From assembly GCF_900258035.1 (NCBI RefSeq), contig NZ_OGTP01000004.1:300107-364106 (forward strand): a stretch of DNA of 64,000 nucleotides, written 5' to 3'. This DNA is from Caballeronia novacaledonica. GTDB taxonomy: Bacteria > Pseudomonadota > Gammaproteobacteria > Burkholderiales > Burkholderiaceae. The notes under the pieces were generated by a model. That model had not been told where the DNA came from. It searched no databases and worked only from the letters and a program-made list of their open reading frames with translations. This document shows positions 8,409 through 17,735 of this stretch, piece after piece. A program made the position numbers and the translations under genes. The stretch's first letter is position 1. Each line of letters opens with the position of its first letter.

Positions 8409-9635
8409 ATGTACAGACAACTCGCGTGCACCGCCATGTGCGCCGCGGCCGCGATGACGGCGAATGCGGCCGGCATCAGCGACGGCGCGGTGAAGATCGG
8501 CGTGCTCACCGACATGTCGTCGATCTTTTCCGATATCGGCGGGAAAGGCTCGGTCGTGGCGGCGCAGATGGCCGTCGACGATTTCGGCGGCCAGGTGCTC
8601 GGCTCGCCCGTCAAGGTGATCAGCGCGGATCACCAGAACAAGACCGATGTCGCCGCGACCGTCGCGCGGGAATGGTTCGACAATCAACAGGTCGACATGG
8701 TGCAGGACCTGTTGCCGTCGTCGGTTGCGCTTGCCGTGTCGAACTTGGCGAAGGAGAAGCACAAGATCGCGATCGCGAGCGGCGCGGGCACGACGAAGCT
8801 CAGCAACGAGGCGTGCTCGCCGTACACGATCCAGTACTCATACGACACTTACGCGCTGACGACAAGCCTCGTCAAGGCGATGGCGCGCGCCGGCGACAAC
8901 TCCTGGTACTTCCTGACCGTCGACTATGCGCTCGGCGCGTCGCTGAAGAGCGATTCGGCCGCTGCGCTGAACGCGGCGGGCGGAAAGGTGCTCGGCGAAT
9001 CGAAGCATCCGATGCATGCGGCGGACCTCTCCTCGATTCTGCTGCAGGCGCAGGCCTCGCACGCGAAGGTGATCGGCCTCGCCAACGCGGGCGCCGATAC
9101 CGTCAATGCGATCAAGACCGCGCGCGAGTTCGGTATCAACGCGCCGGGCAAGCAGAAGATCGCCGGCCTGCAAATGTTCATCAGCGACGTTCACAGCCTC
9201 GGCCTCAAGTCCGCGCAGGGCATGATGCTGACGACGCCGTTCTACTGGGACCGCGACGATGCGAGCCGTGCATGGTCGCAGCGCTTCTTCGCAAAGACCG
9301 GCCGCATGCCGACCTTCATCCAGGCGGGCGTCTATTCATCGACGATGCATTACCTGAAGGCCGTGCAGGCGAGCGGCACCGATGCATCCGATGCCGTGCT
9401 CGCGCAGATGCGCAAGACGCCCGTCAACGACTTCTTCGCGACCCACGGCGTGATTCGCGCGGACGGACTCATGGTGCACGACATGTACATCGCCGAGGTC
9501 AAGAGCCCGGAGCAATCGAAGAAGCCCTGGGATTACTACGCGATCAGGCAGACCATTTCAGCACAGGACGCTTATGCGCCGCTCGGCGCTGGCCATTGCC
9601 CGCTCGGTGCGGGAAAAGTCGCCGCGGGACAATGA
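8409..9635 (+). CDS. Periplasmic substrate-binding protein, HAAT (Liv-type) importer
   Basis: A 408-residue preprotein with a signal peptide over residues 1-20 (MYRQ...AAAMTANA) and the fold-I binding-protein start IKIGVLTDMSSIF typical of LivK/amide/urea-type receptors. Further motifs are DDFGGQVLGSPVKVISADHQNKTDVAAT and YFLTVDYALG. It captures the substrate for the permease/ATPase set at 10346-13785. Similar receptors bind aromatic acids, amides or urea as well as amino acids, so the ligand is open. The ATG at 8409 follows CAGGAGAC. Confidence 0.9.
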   Translation: MYRQLACTAMCAAAAMTANAAGISDGAVKIGVLTDMSSIFSDIGGKGSVVAAQMAVDDFGGQVLGSPVKVISADHQNKTDVAATVAREWFDNQQVDMVQDLLPSSVALAVSNLAKEKHKIAIASGAGTTKLSNEACSPYTIQYSYDTYALTTSLVKAMARAGDNSWYFLTVDYALGASLKSDSAAALNAAGGKVLGESKHPMHAADLSSILLQAQASHAKVIGLANAGADTVNAIKTAREFGINAPGKQKIAGLQMFISDVHSLGLKSAQGMMLTTPFYWDRDDASRAWSQRFFAKTGRMPTFIQAGVYSSTMHYLKAVQASGTDASDAVLAQMRKTPVNDFFATHGVIRADGLMVHDMYIAEVKSPEQSKKPWDYYAIRQTISAQDAYAPLGAGHCPLGAGKVAAGQ

Positions 9636-9645
9636 GGAGCTACTG

Positions 9646-10335
9646 ATGAAGGCCATCACATTCAACATCGAAACGCGCGACGGCAGCGTCGAGCGCCCCA
9701 TTTCAATCGACACGCTCGTCATCGCGGGCTGGACCGGACGCGACACGGAAGCGATGGAGAAGCATATTCGCGAACTGGAAGAACTGGGCATCAAACGGCC
9801 CGCTTATACGCCAGTGTTCTATCGCGTCGCGGCCGACCGCTTCGGCCCCGCATCGATGATGCAGGTGACGGGCGAGGAGAGCAGCGGCGAAGCGGAATTC
9901 GTGCTTGTGAAGGACGGCGGCGAAGTGTTTGTCGGCGTTGCCTCGGATCACACGGACCGGCAGGTCGAAGCCTATGGCATCACCGTGTCGAAGCAGATGT
10001 GCGACAAGCCGTGCTCGAACACACTATGGCGCTTGAGCGACGTGGCCGGTCACTGGGACGCGTTGCTGTTGCGCTCGTACGCGACGATCGGTGGCGAGCG
10101 CGTGCTCTATCAGGAAGGCGAGGTGACCGCGATGCGCTCGCCGCGGGACTTGCTCGACCAGTTCGCACAACGCGGCGGCGAGTTTGTTGACGGCACCGCG
10201 ATGCTCTGCGGCACGCTGGCGGCCATCGGCGGGATTCGTCCGGCGCGGCGCTTCGAGACTGTGCTCGAGGACCCGGTGCTCGGGCGCGCGCTGCGGCACG
10301 CATATGAGATCGAGACGCTGCCGGTGCTCGGCTGA
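9646..10335 (+). CDS. DUF2848 family protein
   Basis: This 229-residue protein matches my memory of the DUF2848 family. Features are the N-terminal TFNIETRDG, a central FVGVASDHTDRQVEAYGI block and SKQMCDKPCSNTLWRLSDVAGHWDALLLRS, followed by GTLAAIGGIRPA. The central block resembles the metal-binding region of fumarylacetoacetase-fold enzymes, so a hydrolase or lyase acting on a ring-cleavage product is conceivable, but no activity is established from the sequence. It is inserted between the binding protein and the ABC ATPases, which ties it tightly to the imported compound. Confidence 0.78.
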   Translation: MKAITFNIETRDGSVERPISIDTLVIAGWTGRDTEAMEKHIRELEELGIKRPAYTPVFYRVAADRFGPASMMQVTGEESSGEAEFVLVKDGGEVFVGVASDHTDRQVEAYGITVSKQMCDKPCSNTLWRLSDVAGHWDALLLRSYATIGGERVLYQEGEVTAMRSPRDLLDQFAQRGGEFVDGTAMLCGTLAAIGGIRPARRFETVLEDPVLGRALRHAYEIETLPVLG

Positions 10336-10345
10336 GGAGAGCGCG

Positions 10346-11116
10346 ATGACGCATGCGGACATGATTTTGGAAACAAAGGGTTTAACCAGGCAGTTCAACG
10401 GCTTCACGGCCGTCAAGGACATCGATCTTCGCGTGCGGCGGGGCACGATACACGCGCTGATCGGGCCGAACGGCGCGGGCAAGACCACGTGCTTCAACCT
10501 GTTGACGAAGTTCCTGACGCCGACTTCGGGGCAGATCTTTTTCGACGGCCATGAGATCACGCGCGCAGCGCCCGCGGCGATCGCCCGCAAGGGCGTGATC
10601 CGCTCGTTCCAGATATCTGCTGTCTTTCCGCATCTGACGCCCGTCGAGAACGTGGCCATCGCCTTGCAACGGCCGCTCGGGGTGTCGTTCCGCTTCTGGA
10701 AAAGCAGTGCGATGCTGACGCGCTTGCGAGAGCGCGCGCTCGACTTGCTCGGCGAGGTGGGCCTCGCCGCCTACGCCGATGTAAAGACCGTCGAACTGTC
10801 ATACGGCCACAAGCGCGCGCTCGAAATCGCCACGACACTCGCGATGGATCCAGTTTTGATGCTGCTCGACGAACCGACGCAGGGCATGGGTCACGAGGAC
10901 GTCGATCGCGTGACGGCGCTCATCGCGAAAGTATCGAAGGGAAGGACCATTTTGATGGTCGAGCACAACATGAAGATGGTGTCGAGCATCGCGGACACGA
11001 TCACGGTGCTTCAACGTGGCGAGATTCTGGCGGAAGGCGATTACGCCGCCGTCGCCGCGAACCCGCAAGTGAAGGAAGCGTACATGGGGACCGAAAATGA
11101 ATCGCTTGCACATTGA
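10346..11116 (+). CDS. ABC importer ATPase, LivG-type
   Basis: This 256-residue nucleotide-binding subunit has all catalytic elements: Walker A GPNGAGKTT, the LivG-type signature LSYGHKRALEIA, Walker B VLMLLDEPTQGM and the H-loop VEHNM. It powers import by the LivH/LivM-type permeases encoded downstream. The start is an ATG ten bases after the DUF2848 stop, and its 3' end overlaps the second ATPase by 20 bases, which suggests coupled translation. Confidence 0.93.
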   Translation: MTHADMILETKGLTRQFNGFTAVKDIDLRVRRGTIHALIGPNGAGKTTCFNLLTKFLTPTSGQIFFDGHEITRAAPAAIARKGVIRSFQISAVFPHLTPVENVAIALQRPLGVSFRFWKSSAMLTRLRERALDLLGEVGLAAYADVKTVELSYGHKRALEIATTLAMDPVLMLLDEPTQGMGHEDVDRVTALIAKVSKGRTILMVEHNMKMVSSIADTITVLQRGEILAEGDYAAVAANPQVKEAYMGTENESLAH

Positions 11117-11861
11117 AACGCGGGATGACGCCGGCGTCGACACTGTGATATGCGAAGACGCGCTGCGCGTCACGGGCCTCGAAGCGTGGTACGGCGAATC
11201 GCACATCCTGCACGGCGTGGAACTGCGTGCGGCGCGCGGCGAGGTGGTCACGCTGCTCGGGCGCAATGGCTCGGGCCGCAGCACGACGCTGAAGGCGATC
11301 ATGGGCTTGACCGATGCCCGTAGCGGCTCGATCCGGATCGGTGGCCGCGAGACGATCGGCCAGGAGCCGCAGGGCGTAGCGCGTCTCGGCGTCGGCTATT
11401 GCCCGGAGGAACGGGGCATCTTCGCGGGACTTTCGTGCGAGGAGAATCTGTTGCTGCCGCCGCGTCTGCCGAATGCGGAAGGCACGCCGATGTCGCTCGA
11501 GGAAATCTACGCGCTGTTTCCGAACCTGGCCGAGCGTCGCGCGAGTCAGGGCACGCGTCTGTCGGGTGGCGAGCAGCAGATGCTTGCGATCGCGCGCATT
11601 CTTCGCACCGGCGCCGACCTGCTTCTGCTCGATGAAATCTCGGAAGGGCTCGCACCCGTGATCGTGCAGACGCTCGCAAGGGTCATCAGGCTGCTGAAGT
11701 CGCGCGGCTTCACGATTGTGCTCGTCGAGCAGAACTTTCGCTTCGCCGCACCGCTCGCCGATCGCTTCTATGTGATGGAGTACGGACGCATCGTCGATGC
11801 TTTCGAGTCGGCCCGTCTTCCTCAAAAAGCGGCCACGCTGCAAGCGCTGCTCAACATCTGA
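11097..11861 (+). CDS. ABC importer ATPase, LivF-type, with Arg in Walker A
   Basis: This 254-residue protein is the second ATPase of the importer. It has a LivF-type signature LSGGEQQMLAIARIL, Walker B DLLLLDEISEGL and VEQN in place of the usual H-loop. Its Walker A reads GRNGSGRST, so the nucleotide-contacting lysine is Arg61. The codon is clearly cgc in this sequence. Its partner LivG keeps a normal lysine, so the transporter may hydrolyse ATP asymmetrically. I believe Arg variants occur in some LivF relatives, so this may be a subfamily trait rather than a defect. Confidence 0.92.
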   Translation: MNRLHIETRDDAGVDTVICEDALRVTGLEAWYGESHILHGVELRAARGEVVTLLGRNGSGRSTTLKAIMGLTDARSGSIRIGGRETIGQEPQGVARLGVGYCPEERGIFAGLSCEENLLLPPRLPNAEGTPMSLEEIYALFPNLAERRASQGTRLSGGEQQMLAIARILRTGADLLLLDEISEGLAPVIVQTLARVIRLLKSRGFTIVLVEQNFRFAAPLADRFYVMEYGRIVDAFESARLPQKAATLQALLNI

Positions 11862-11875
11862 CCGGAGCGAACGTC

Positions 11876-12760
11876 ATGGAAATCCTTGGTATGCCGCTGC
11901 AGGCGGTATCGGGCCAGCTCGTGCTCGGTCTGATGAACGGTTGCTTCTATGCGGTGCTGAGTCTCGGCCTGTCGCTCATTTTCGGCCTCTTGAACGTGAT
12001 CAACTTCACGCACGGCGCGTTCTTCATGCTCGGCGCGCTGTTCGCCTGGATGGGCACGAACTATTTCGGCTTCGATTACTGGCTGATGCTCGTCATCTCG
12101 CCGCTGGCGGTGGGTGCGCTCGGCGTGCTGGTCGAGCGTTCGATGCTGCGGCATCTGTACAAGCTCGATCATCTTTACGGACTGTTGCTCACGCTCGGCG
12201 TCACTCTGATCTTCGAGGGGCTGTCGCGTTCCGTCTACGGCGTCTCTGGAATGTCGTACGCCGCGCCAGACAGTCTCGCGCGCGCCGTCGATCTCGGTTT
12301 CATGATGCTGCCCGCGTATCGCGCATGGGTTGTCGTCGCGTCGCTTGCCGTGTGCGGTGCGGCGTGGTGGGCGATCGAGCGCACGCAGCTCGGCGCGCTG
12401 TTGCGCGCGGCGACCGAGAATCCTCGCCTCGTCGCTGCATTCGGCGTCGATGTCCCGCGCATGGTGTCGCTGAGTTACGGCTTCGGCGTAGCGATCGCCG
12501 CGTTCGCGGGCGTGCTGGCTGCACCGGTCATGCAGGTGTCCCCGGTGATGGGGCAGGGCGTGATCATCACCGTGTTCGCCATCGTCGTGATCGGCGGGAT
12601 GGGCTCGATCGCCGGATCGGTGCTCACGAGTCTCACGCTCGGCATCCTCGAAAGCCTGACGAAGCTGTTCTATCCGGAGGCGTCGGCGACCGTGGTGTTC
12701 GCCGTCATGGCGCTGGTTCTGCTCGTGCGTCCCGCCGGGCTGTTCGGTCAATCGAAATGA
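11876..12760 (+). CDS. ABC importer permease, LivH-type
   Basis: A 294-residue inner-membrane protein with about eight hydrophobic segments and the LivH landmarks GLMNGCFYAVLSLGLSLIFG, NVINFTHGAFFMLGA and FAIVVIGGMGSIAGS. It forms half of the transmembrane path of the HAAT importer. It starts 14 bases after the LivF stop and overlaps the possible LivM start by four bases (ATGA). Confidence 0.92.
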   Translation: MEILGMPLQAVSGQLVLGLMNGCFYAVLSLGLSLIFGLLNVINFTHGAFFMLGALFAWMGTNYFGFDYWLMLVISPLAVGALGVLVERSMLRHLYKLDHLYGLLLTLGVTLIFEGLSRSVYGVSGMSYAAPDSLARAVDLGFMMLPAYRAWVVVASLAVCGAAWWAIERTQLGALLRAATENPRLVAAFGVDVPRMVSLSYGFGVAIAAFAGVLAAPVMQVSPVMGQGVIITVFAIVVIGGMGSIAGSVLTSLTLGILESLTKLFYPEASATVVFAVMALVLLVRPAGLFGQSK

Positions 12761-12768
12761 GGTGTCTC

Positions 12769-13785
12769 ATGCATAACCGCTTTGCATTCGTCGTCGCATT
12801 GGCCGTCCTCGCCGCCGGGCCATGGCTCGGCGCGTATCCGGTCTTCATGATGAAGCTGATGTGCTTCGCGCTGTTCGCCACCTCGCTGAACCTGCTGCTC
12901 GGCCATGTCGGCCTGCTCTCGTTCGGTCATGCGGCGTTCTTCGGCGTGGCGGCATACGTCGCGGGCAGCGCGTTGCACGATCACGGCTTGCCGCCCGAAG
13001 CCGCGTTGCTGCTCGGCGCGTGCGTCGGGGCGGCCCTCGGCTTGGTAATGGGCTTGCTCGCGATTCGCCGCAAAGGCATCTACTTCGCGATGGTCACGCT
13101 CGCGCTCGCCCAGATGATCTATTTCTTCTGCGTGCAGGCGCCGTTCACGGGCGGCGAGGACGGCATGCAGGGCGTGCCGCGCGGGCGGCTGTTCGGCGTG
13201 CTCCCGCTCGACGACGACCTGACGCTCTACTACGTCGTGCTGGCCCTCGGTGCGATGGCGTTCGCTGTCATCGGCCGCGTGATCGATTCGCCGTTCGGCC
13301 GGATCCTCGGCGCGTTGAAGGAGAACGAGGCGCGCACGATTTCGCTCGGCTACGACGTCGATCGCTTCAAGCTGCTGGCGTTCGTCATATCGGCTGCATG
13401 CGCGGGACTCGCAGGCGCGATGAAGACACTCGTGCTCGGTTTCGCCACGCTATCCGACGTGCACTGGACGATGTCGGGCACCGTGATCCTCATGACGCTG
13501 CTCGGCGGTCTCGGCACGCGCCTCGGACCGGCAGTCGGCGCAGTGATCGTCGTCGGGCTGGAGACGAAGCTCGCCGGGTTAGGCACTTGGCTCGCGGAGG
13601 TCACGCATATCGCGTGGTTTCAGGGGCTGGGCGAATCCGTCAGTATTGTGACTGGGGTGATGTTTGTCGCTAGCGTGCTGCTGTTCCGGCGCGGCATAGT
13701 GGGGGAGGCAGCGCAGTGGCTCGGGCGACGTGACCGTGAAGGGAGCCGCTTGCGCGGGCGTCTGGTAACGCACGACAGCGCCTAA
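12769..13785 (+). CDS. ABC importer permease, LivM-type
   Basis: A 338-residue multi-span membrane protein with LivM landmarks: SLNLLLGHVGLLSFGHAAFFGVAAY near the N-terminus, the FNAM-like conserved block GRILGALKENEARTISLGYD and LLGGLGTRLGPAVGA. I favour the ATG at 12769, which follows TGAGGTG. An ATG at 12757 overlapping the LivH stop would add four residues. It is the last gene of the operon. Confidence 0.9.
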   Translation: MHNRFAFVVALAVLAAGPWLGAYPVFMMKLMCFALFATSLNLLLGHVGLLSFGHAAFFGVAAYVAGSALHDHGLPPEAALLLGACVGAALGLVMGLLAIRRKGIYFAMVTLALAQMIYFFCVQAPFTGGEDGMQGVPRGRLFGVLPLDDDLTLYYVVLALGAMAFAVIGRVIDSPFGRILGALKENEARTISLGYDVDRFKLLAFVISAACAGLAGAMKTLVLGFATLSDVHWTMSGTVILMTLLGGLGTRLGPAVGAVIVVGLETKLAGLGTWLAEVTHIAWFQGLGESVSIVTGVMFVASVLLFRRGIVGEAAQWLGRRDREGSRLRGRLVTHDSA

Positions 13786-14141
13786 CCCACCAAAGCACCA
13801 TCATGCCGCCAGCACAGTGTCGGCTTCGCAGCCGGAAGTCGACGTTTAAATTCTCATTCGGCGAATGGCGTGAGAGAGTCGAGTACGGCAGTGCGAGTGG
13901 CATCGCCGCGGGGCTCAGCGCCATGTCTCGATTTTCTGCAACCGGCCAGTAACTGTCGTTCACATGGCGCCAGCGGACGCCATTCGAGCGGCCGGTACCC
14001 TTCAACTTGGGACGTCACCTGTCAAAAGAATAGGTCGCGCCTTTCTGTCGTCTTCAAAACGGTTGCCGTCTTGAAGGACCACGCGTCTGAAAAGCACGGC
14101 AACGAAGCGTCGACTCGATCACGAACTCGGGGCAGTGAACA
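13786..14141. other. Gap between convergent operons, no gene seen
   Basis: About 355 bases between the LivM-type gene and the BKACE gene, which converge here. The open frames are short and have no recognisable motif or ribosome-binding site. No clear stem-loop plus T-run terminator was found. Confidence 0.5.
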
Positions 14142-15197
14142 CTAAGCTGGCTTTCGCAGGAAGCCCTGGTTTCTACCTTGACGGTTCGGAGCGAAACCGT
14201 TAGCCTGAAGCGTCTCGTCCGCAGTTTCGTAAAACACGCCGATTTTCATGATCTCGCGCGCCTGCCGCGCTGTGGCAATTGGACGGCCGAATTCGCCCGC
14301 GATGCGCACCAGTTGCTTGATCTGTTCGACGGAACTCATCTTTCCCGTGCGCGTCTGGTTCCATAGAACGTCTTCGATTCCGCATCGCACGTGCAAGCCC
14401 AGTGCCATGCCGATCATGTTGATCGGCAACACGTTTAGCACCGAGCTCTCGACAGTAATGATCGCGCCGTCAGGTGCGGCGCGCAGGAAGTTGGCGAGAT
14501 TGTAGATATTCGCTTGATCCATGCCGCCGCTGATCGCCACCCAGTTCATCACGAGAGGACCCTTGTATAGGCCACGGCGGATCATTCGCTCGATCGTCTC
14601 GAAGCTATTGATGTTGTAGCACTGGAACTCGCTCTGGATGCCGGCGGCGGTGAGCCGACGGATATGTTCCTCGACCCAGCTCGGGTTCGAAGGCACGATC
14701 ATGTCCTTGTACGTCGCGTACAAATGCGGAAATCCGCGCGACACGCCCCGAAAGTCGTCGAGCCCGGCATGTTCCGTTACATTCATTTGCGTGGTGTTTA
14801 CGGTAACGGTCACCTGATCGGGCTTTGGGTCAAGTTCGGCGAGCATATGGCGCGTATCGTCGCTCAGCCACTTGGCGGCCTGGCCTTCTTCCGGCGCGAA
14901 GCTGATCGAACCGCCGACCTGAATCACCATTTCCGGCACGCGTTCGCGCACGCCGGCAATAAGCTCGTTGAACATGGACAGCCGTTTGCTGCCGCGTCCG
15001 TCCGCTTCGCGTACGTGCAGATGCAGGACCGTTGCGCCGGCTTCGTAGCAATCGACGGCCTTCTGAATCTGATCCTCCATCGTGATCGGAATGTCTTCGG
15101 GGAAGTCAGCCGGAATCCAGCCAGGCGCATACGGCGCGGCCGTGATAATCAGCGGTTGTTGGTTCTCGGGATACAGGTGGCCATCAAGAAAGTTCAT
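14142..15197 (-). CDS. BKACE family beta-keto acid cleavage enzyme (DUF849)
   Basis: This 351-residue protein is a TIM-barrel member of the beta-keto acid cleavage enzymes. The family zinc site is visible as HLHVRE (His59, His61), followed by QVGGSISF, the substrate loop VNTTQMNVTEHAG and VESSVLN. BKACEs condense a beta-keto acid with acetyl-CoA and split the product into acetoacetate and a new acyl-CoA. The thiolase at 19389 could then handle acetoacetyl units. I start it at MNFLDG (15197); an upstream ATG at 15263 adds a tail unlike the family. It lies downstream of an MFS carrier on the same strand. The substrate is not determinable from sequence. Confidence 0.85.
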   Translation of the reverse strand: MNFLDGHLYPENQQPLIITAAPYAPGWIPADFPEDIPITMEDQIQKAVDCYEAGATVLHLHVREADGRGSKRLSMFNELIAGVRERVPEMVIQVGGSISFAPEEGQAAKWLSDDTRHMLAELDPKPDQVTVTVNTTQMNVTEHAGLDDFRGVSRGFPHLYATYKDMIVPSNPSWVEEHIRRLTAAGIQSEFQCYNINSFETIERMIRRGLYKGPLVMNWVAISGGMDQANIYNLANFLRAAPDGAIITVESSVLNVLPINMIGMALGLHVRCGIEDVLWNQTRTGKMSSVEQIKQLVRIAGEFGRPIATARQAREIMKIGVFYETADETLQANGFAPNRQGRNQGFLRKPA

Positions 15198-15352
15198 GGT
15201 GATGTCTCGATCAAAGTTGAGAGGTCCTATGACTCGATGATCCGGCATCAAGGAACGTTCCACTTTACCTCCGATGCCTGTGATTTATCGTTTCACGACT
15301 AAAGTACAACTAACTAGATAAAGTAGCCAAGTCAGTGTTAGCGTCGACGGGA

Positions 15353-16651
15353 TCAGTCTGCCCGCTTCGCTTCCGCGATGCTAAAGCGTCTGCCAAGGAT
15401 GAACACTGAAAGGGGCAACACTGCAAGTAACGGAAGCCAGTGCAACGCATCCCTGAGCCCGAAAGCATCGGCTGCCGCGCCGGTCAGGAAAGGACCCGCC
15501 GCAAGTCCAAGAATATTGTTGAAGAGTGTGAGTGTCGCGAAAGCGGAACCGTGAATGGCGGGCGACGTTGCTCCCGCGACGATCGGGCTGCACGTGCCGA
15601 ATGAACTTGCAAGAAAGAACACCGCTGCGCCGAGCAGCACGAGCTGAAACGTACCTTGGGGCACCCGAAACGCAATCGTGAGCAACACACCCAGCGCAAG
15701 GCAATAGGACGCGGCCATGTTCCATCGCTTGATCGACGAACCGCCGCATACGCGATCGGTGATCACGCCGCACAGGAGTTGTCCCAGTCCGCTGACGAGG
15801 ACGAGGGCCGCCGCCGTCAAAGCCGCCTTGCTCACGGACATGCCCCAGTAACGGTTCAGGTAGCTCGGCAACCACACGAACAGCGTTCCCTGGATAAAGA
15901 CCTGCAGCGCACAGCCGAGATAGGCGCAGAACACCGATCGACTCGGAAAAATGGCTGCGATCAGCGTGCGTAGCGGCATCTTCGCGGAACCGTAACTGAC
16001 CGGCTCGGCATCGTCGGGATGAGCGCGTGCGAGCCTTTTCTCGCTGACCACGCAGCAGTACACGACCAGCAGTGCAAATCCAAAAATCGCCATCGCGCCC
16101 ATCGACCAGCGCCAGCCGAACTGTGTCGCGATGACGCCGGACAACGAGACGCCGAGCACGGAGCCGAACGCGGCAGCCGATGTGAAGCCGCCAGCGATGC
16201 TCGAGCGCATATGCTTCGGAAAGATGTTCACGAGAATCGCAATACCGACGCTGCCGTACGCCGCCTCGCCGACGCCCACGAAGAAGCGGGCGACCAGCAT
16301 TTCTTCATAAGTGCTCGCGATAGCGCATCCCAGCGTGGCGACGCTCCACAACCCCGCCATCAACGCGATGCTTTTCACGCGTCCCCAGCGGTCCGCGAAA
16401 ATCGAAAACGGCAGCGTGAGCAGGCCGACCGTGAACGGAACGACGCTGCTGATCGTGCCGAGATGCGTGTCCGACAACTTCCACTGCGTTTTCAGAATCG
16501 GGAACAGCGCATTGAGTGCCTGTCGCGACATGTAGTCGGACAGCAACAGGCAAAACATCAGGGCGAATACGATCCACGCATAGGTTCGTGCGGATGCGCG
16601 TGGGGCGGCGGTCGTTTCGGCTCGCATATCCTCGGCCGTGTAGAGATTCAT
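15353..16651 (-). CDS. MFS transporter
   Basis: A 432-residue, 12-span major facilitator. The A-loop signature is FADRWGRVKS after the second span, and DAFGLRDALHWLP lies near the C-terminal spans. The pattern resembles the anion:cation symporter / aromatic acid family, which usually takes up organic acids. Start at 16651 is set by AGGAGGAGA seven bases before the ATG. It precedes the BKACE gene by 155 bases on the same strand. The gap to the GntR gene contains an ATGTCGACAT palindrome at 16715-16724, a candidate operator about 64 bases upstream of the start. Confidence 0.9.
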   Translation of the reverse strand: MNLYTAEDMRAETTAAPRASARTYAWIVFALMFCLLLSDYMSRQALNALFPILKTQWKLSDTHLGTISSVVPFTVGLLTLPFSIFADRWGRVKSIALMAGLWSVATLGCAIASTYEEMLVARFFVGVGEAAYGSVGIAILVNIFPKHMRSSIAGGFTSAAAFGSVLGVSLSGVIATQFGWRWSMGAMAIFGFALLVVYCCVVSEKRLARAHPDDAEPVSYGSAKMPLRTLIAAIFPSRSVFCAYLGCALQVFIQGTLFVWLPSYLNRYWGMSVSKAALTAAALVLVSGLGQLLCGVITDRVCGGSSIKRWNMAASYCLALGVLLTIAFRVPQGTFQLVLLGAAVFFLASSFGTCSPIVAGATSPAIHGSAFATLTLFNNILGLAAGPFLTGAAADAFGLRDALHWLPLLAVLPLSVFILGRRFSIAEAKRAD

Positions 16652-16711
16652 CGGGGTGTCTCCTCCTGTGATTGAACCACTTCTTCGGAGAAAGCGTATC
16701 ACTCGATCTGA

Positions 16712-16728
16712 TTTATGTCGACATTAAA
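16712..16728. promoter_or_regulatory. GntR-type operator candidate before MFS-BKACE
   Basis: TTTATGTCGACATTAAA contains the perfect 10-base palindrome ATGTCGACAT at 16715-16724 in an AT-rich context. The same core recurs at 17738, 21956 (one change) and 25657 in front of other genes of this block. FadR-subfamily GntR proteins typically bind short palindromes of this kind. Confidence 0.65.
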
Positions 16729-16859
16729 CGATTAGGGGTTAGACCTCACGTTTGCACGCACACGGGATGAGCGATGTCGCCGGCGAAGCCTGGCGCGACT
16801 TGAGCTGAGGATTGGTATGAATGCACAGCGGGCGCACCGGTCGCGCCGGCGCGCGGGCT

Positions 16860-17678
16860 TCAGTCCTGCAAAGCGGGCGAGGTATCGGGTTTGGATCGCC
16901 CTGACCGTCTGGTCGCGGAGCGGGAGACGGGCGTGACCGCCTGAACGGCGGCATCGCGCGCTTCGTCGAGACGTTGCGCGGCAAGAGAAAGCAGCGTTTT
17001 ATTGTCGCGTCCGACAATGGCCTTATGCAAGGCGCGCCAGCGCTTGAGCGAGAGGCGGATGGACTGAGGTTGAGCCACCATGCTTAGCCGCAGATAGCGC
17101 AGCGTTCTGAGAGAAATGGATTGCAGCAAATCGACGAGCAGTCGATTGCCGCACAGATCCACCGTCGCGAAATTTAAAAGAAAGCTCTCGACCGCATAGG
17201 CGTCCGGCGATTCATCGGCCGCTTTGACTAGTCTCGGTAGCCGATCGGCCAACAGCGTCTCCAATGCCTCGGGGCTCTCCTCGGCGACCTGTTCCAGCAT
17301 CGTCAAGTAAAGCACGCTGCGCACGCGAAAGATGTCGCGAAGCTCTTTCTCGTCCGGCTCGGTGACGATCGCGCCACGTCGTGCCTGAAATTCGACCAGA
17401 CGATCGCGCTCCAGGATGCGAAGCGCTTCGCGCACCGGTGCGCGGCTCACGTGCAGCACTTCGCTGATGTCCTTCTCGAGCAGGCGCTGGCCTGCCTTCA
17501 GCAGGTCGAGTGTGATTACGCCGGCAAGCCGCGCTGCGATCTGCTCGGCAATCGGCGCGGAAGCGTAAGCCCAGTCCTGGCCGCGCAGCACGGCGCGCTC
17601 GACAGCGAGCATCAACGGATTTTTCGGCGTCAGCAGCGCGGTAAGGTCGGGGAGATTCTCGGTCTTGTGTCGGGGCAT
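16860..17678 (-). CDS. GntR-family regulator, FCD (FadR) subfamily
   Basis: This 272-residue protein has a GntR winged helix at about residues 42-112 (ERDRLVEFQARRGAIV being the wing) with recognition helix VSRAPVREALRILE. An all-helical FCD ligand-binding domain follows, with metal/ligand-type residues in RSVLYLTMLE and the C-terminal helix RWRALHKAIVG. FCD regulators respond to organic acids. The tail SRSATRRSGRSK is basic and unusual. ATG at 17678 is used; a GTG 18 bases upstream is possible. A palindrome lies 60 bases upstream of its start, suggesting autoregulation. It is the most likely regulator of the surrounding genes sharing that palindrome. Confidence 0.88.
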   Translation of the reverse strand: MPRHKTENLPDLTALLTPKNPLMLAVERAVLRGQDWAYASAPIAEQIAARLAGVITLDLLKAGQRLLEKDISEVLHVSRAPVREALRILERDRLVEFQARRGAIVTEPDEKELRDIFRVRSVLYLTMLEQVAEESPEALETLLADRLPRLVKAADESPDAYAVESFLLNFATVDLCGNRLLVDLLQSISLRTLRYLRLSMVAQPQSIRLSLKRWRALHKAIVGRDNKTLLSLAAQRLDEARDAAVQAVTPVSRSATRRSGRSKPDTSPALQD

Positions 17679-17735
17679 GCAGAGTGAGTGACGCACTTTA
17701 ACGGTGATGTCCCGATTTTATGATCCCGATCGGAG

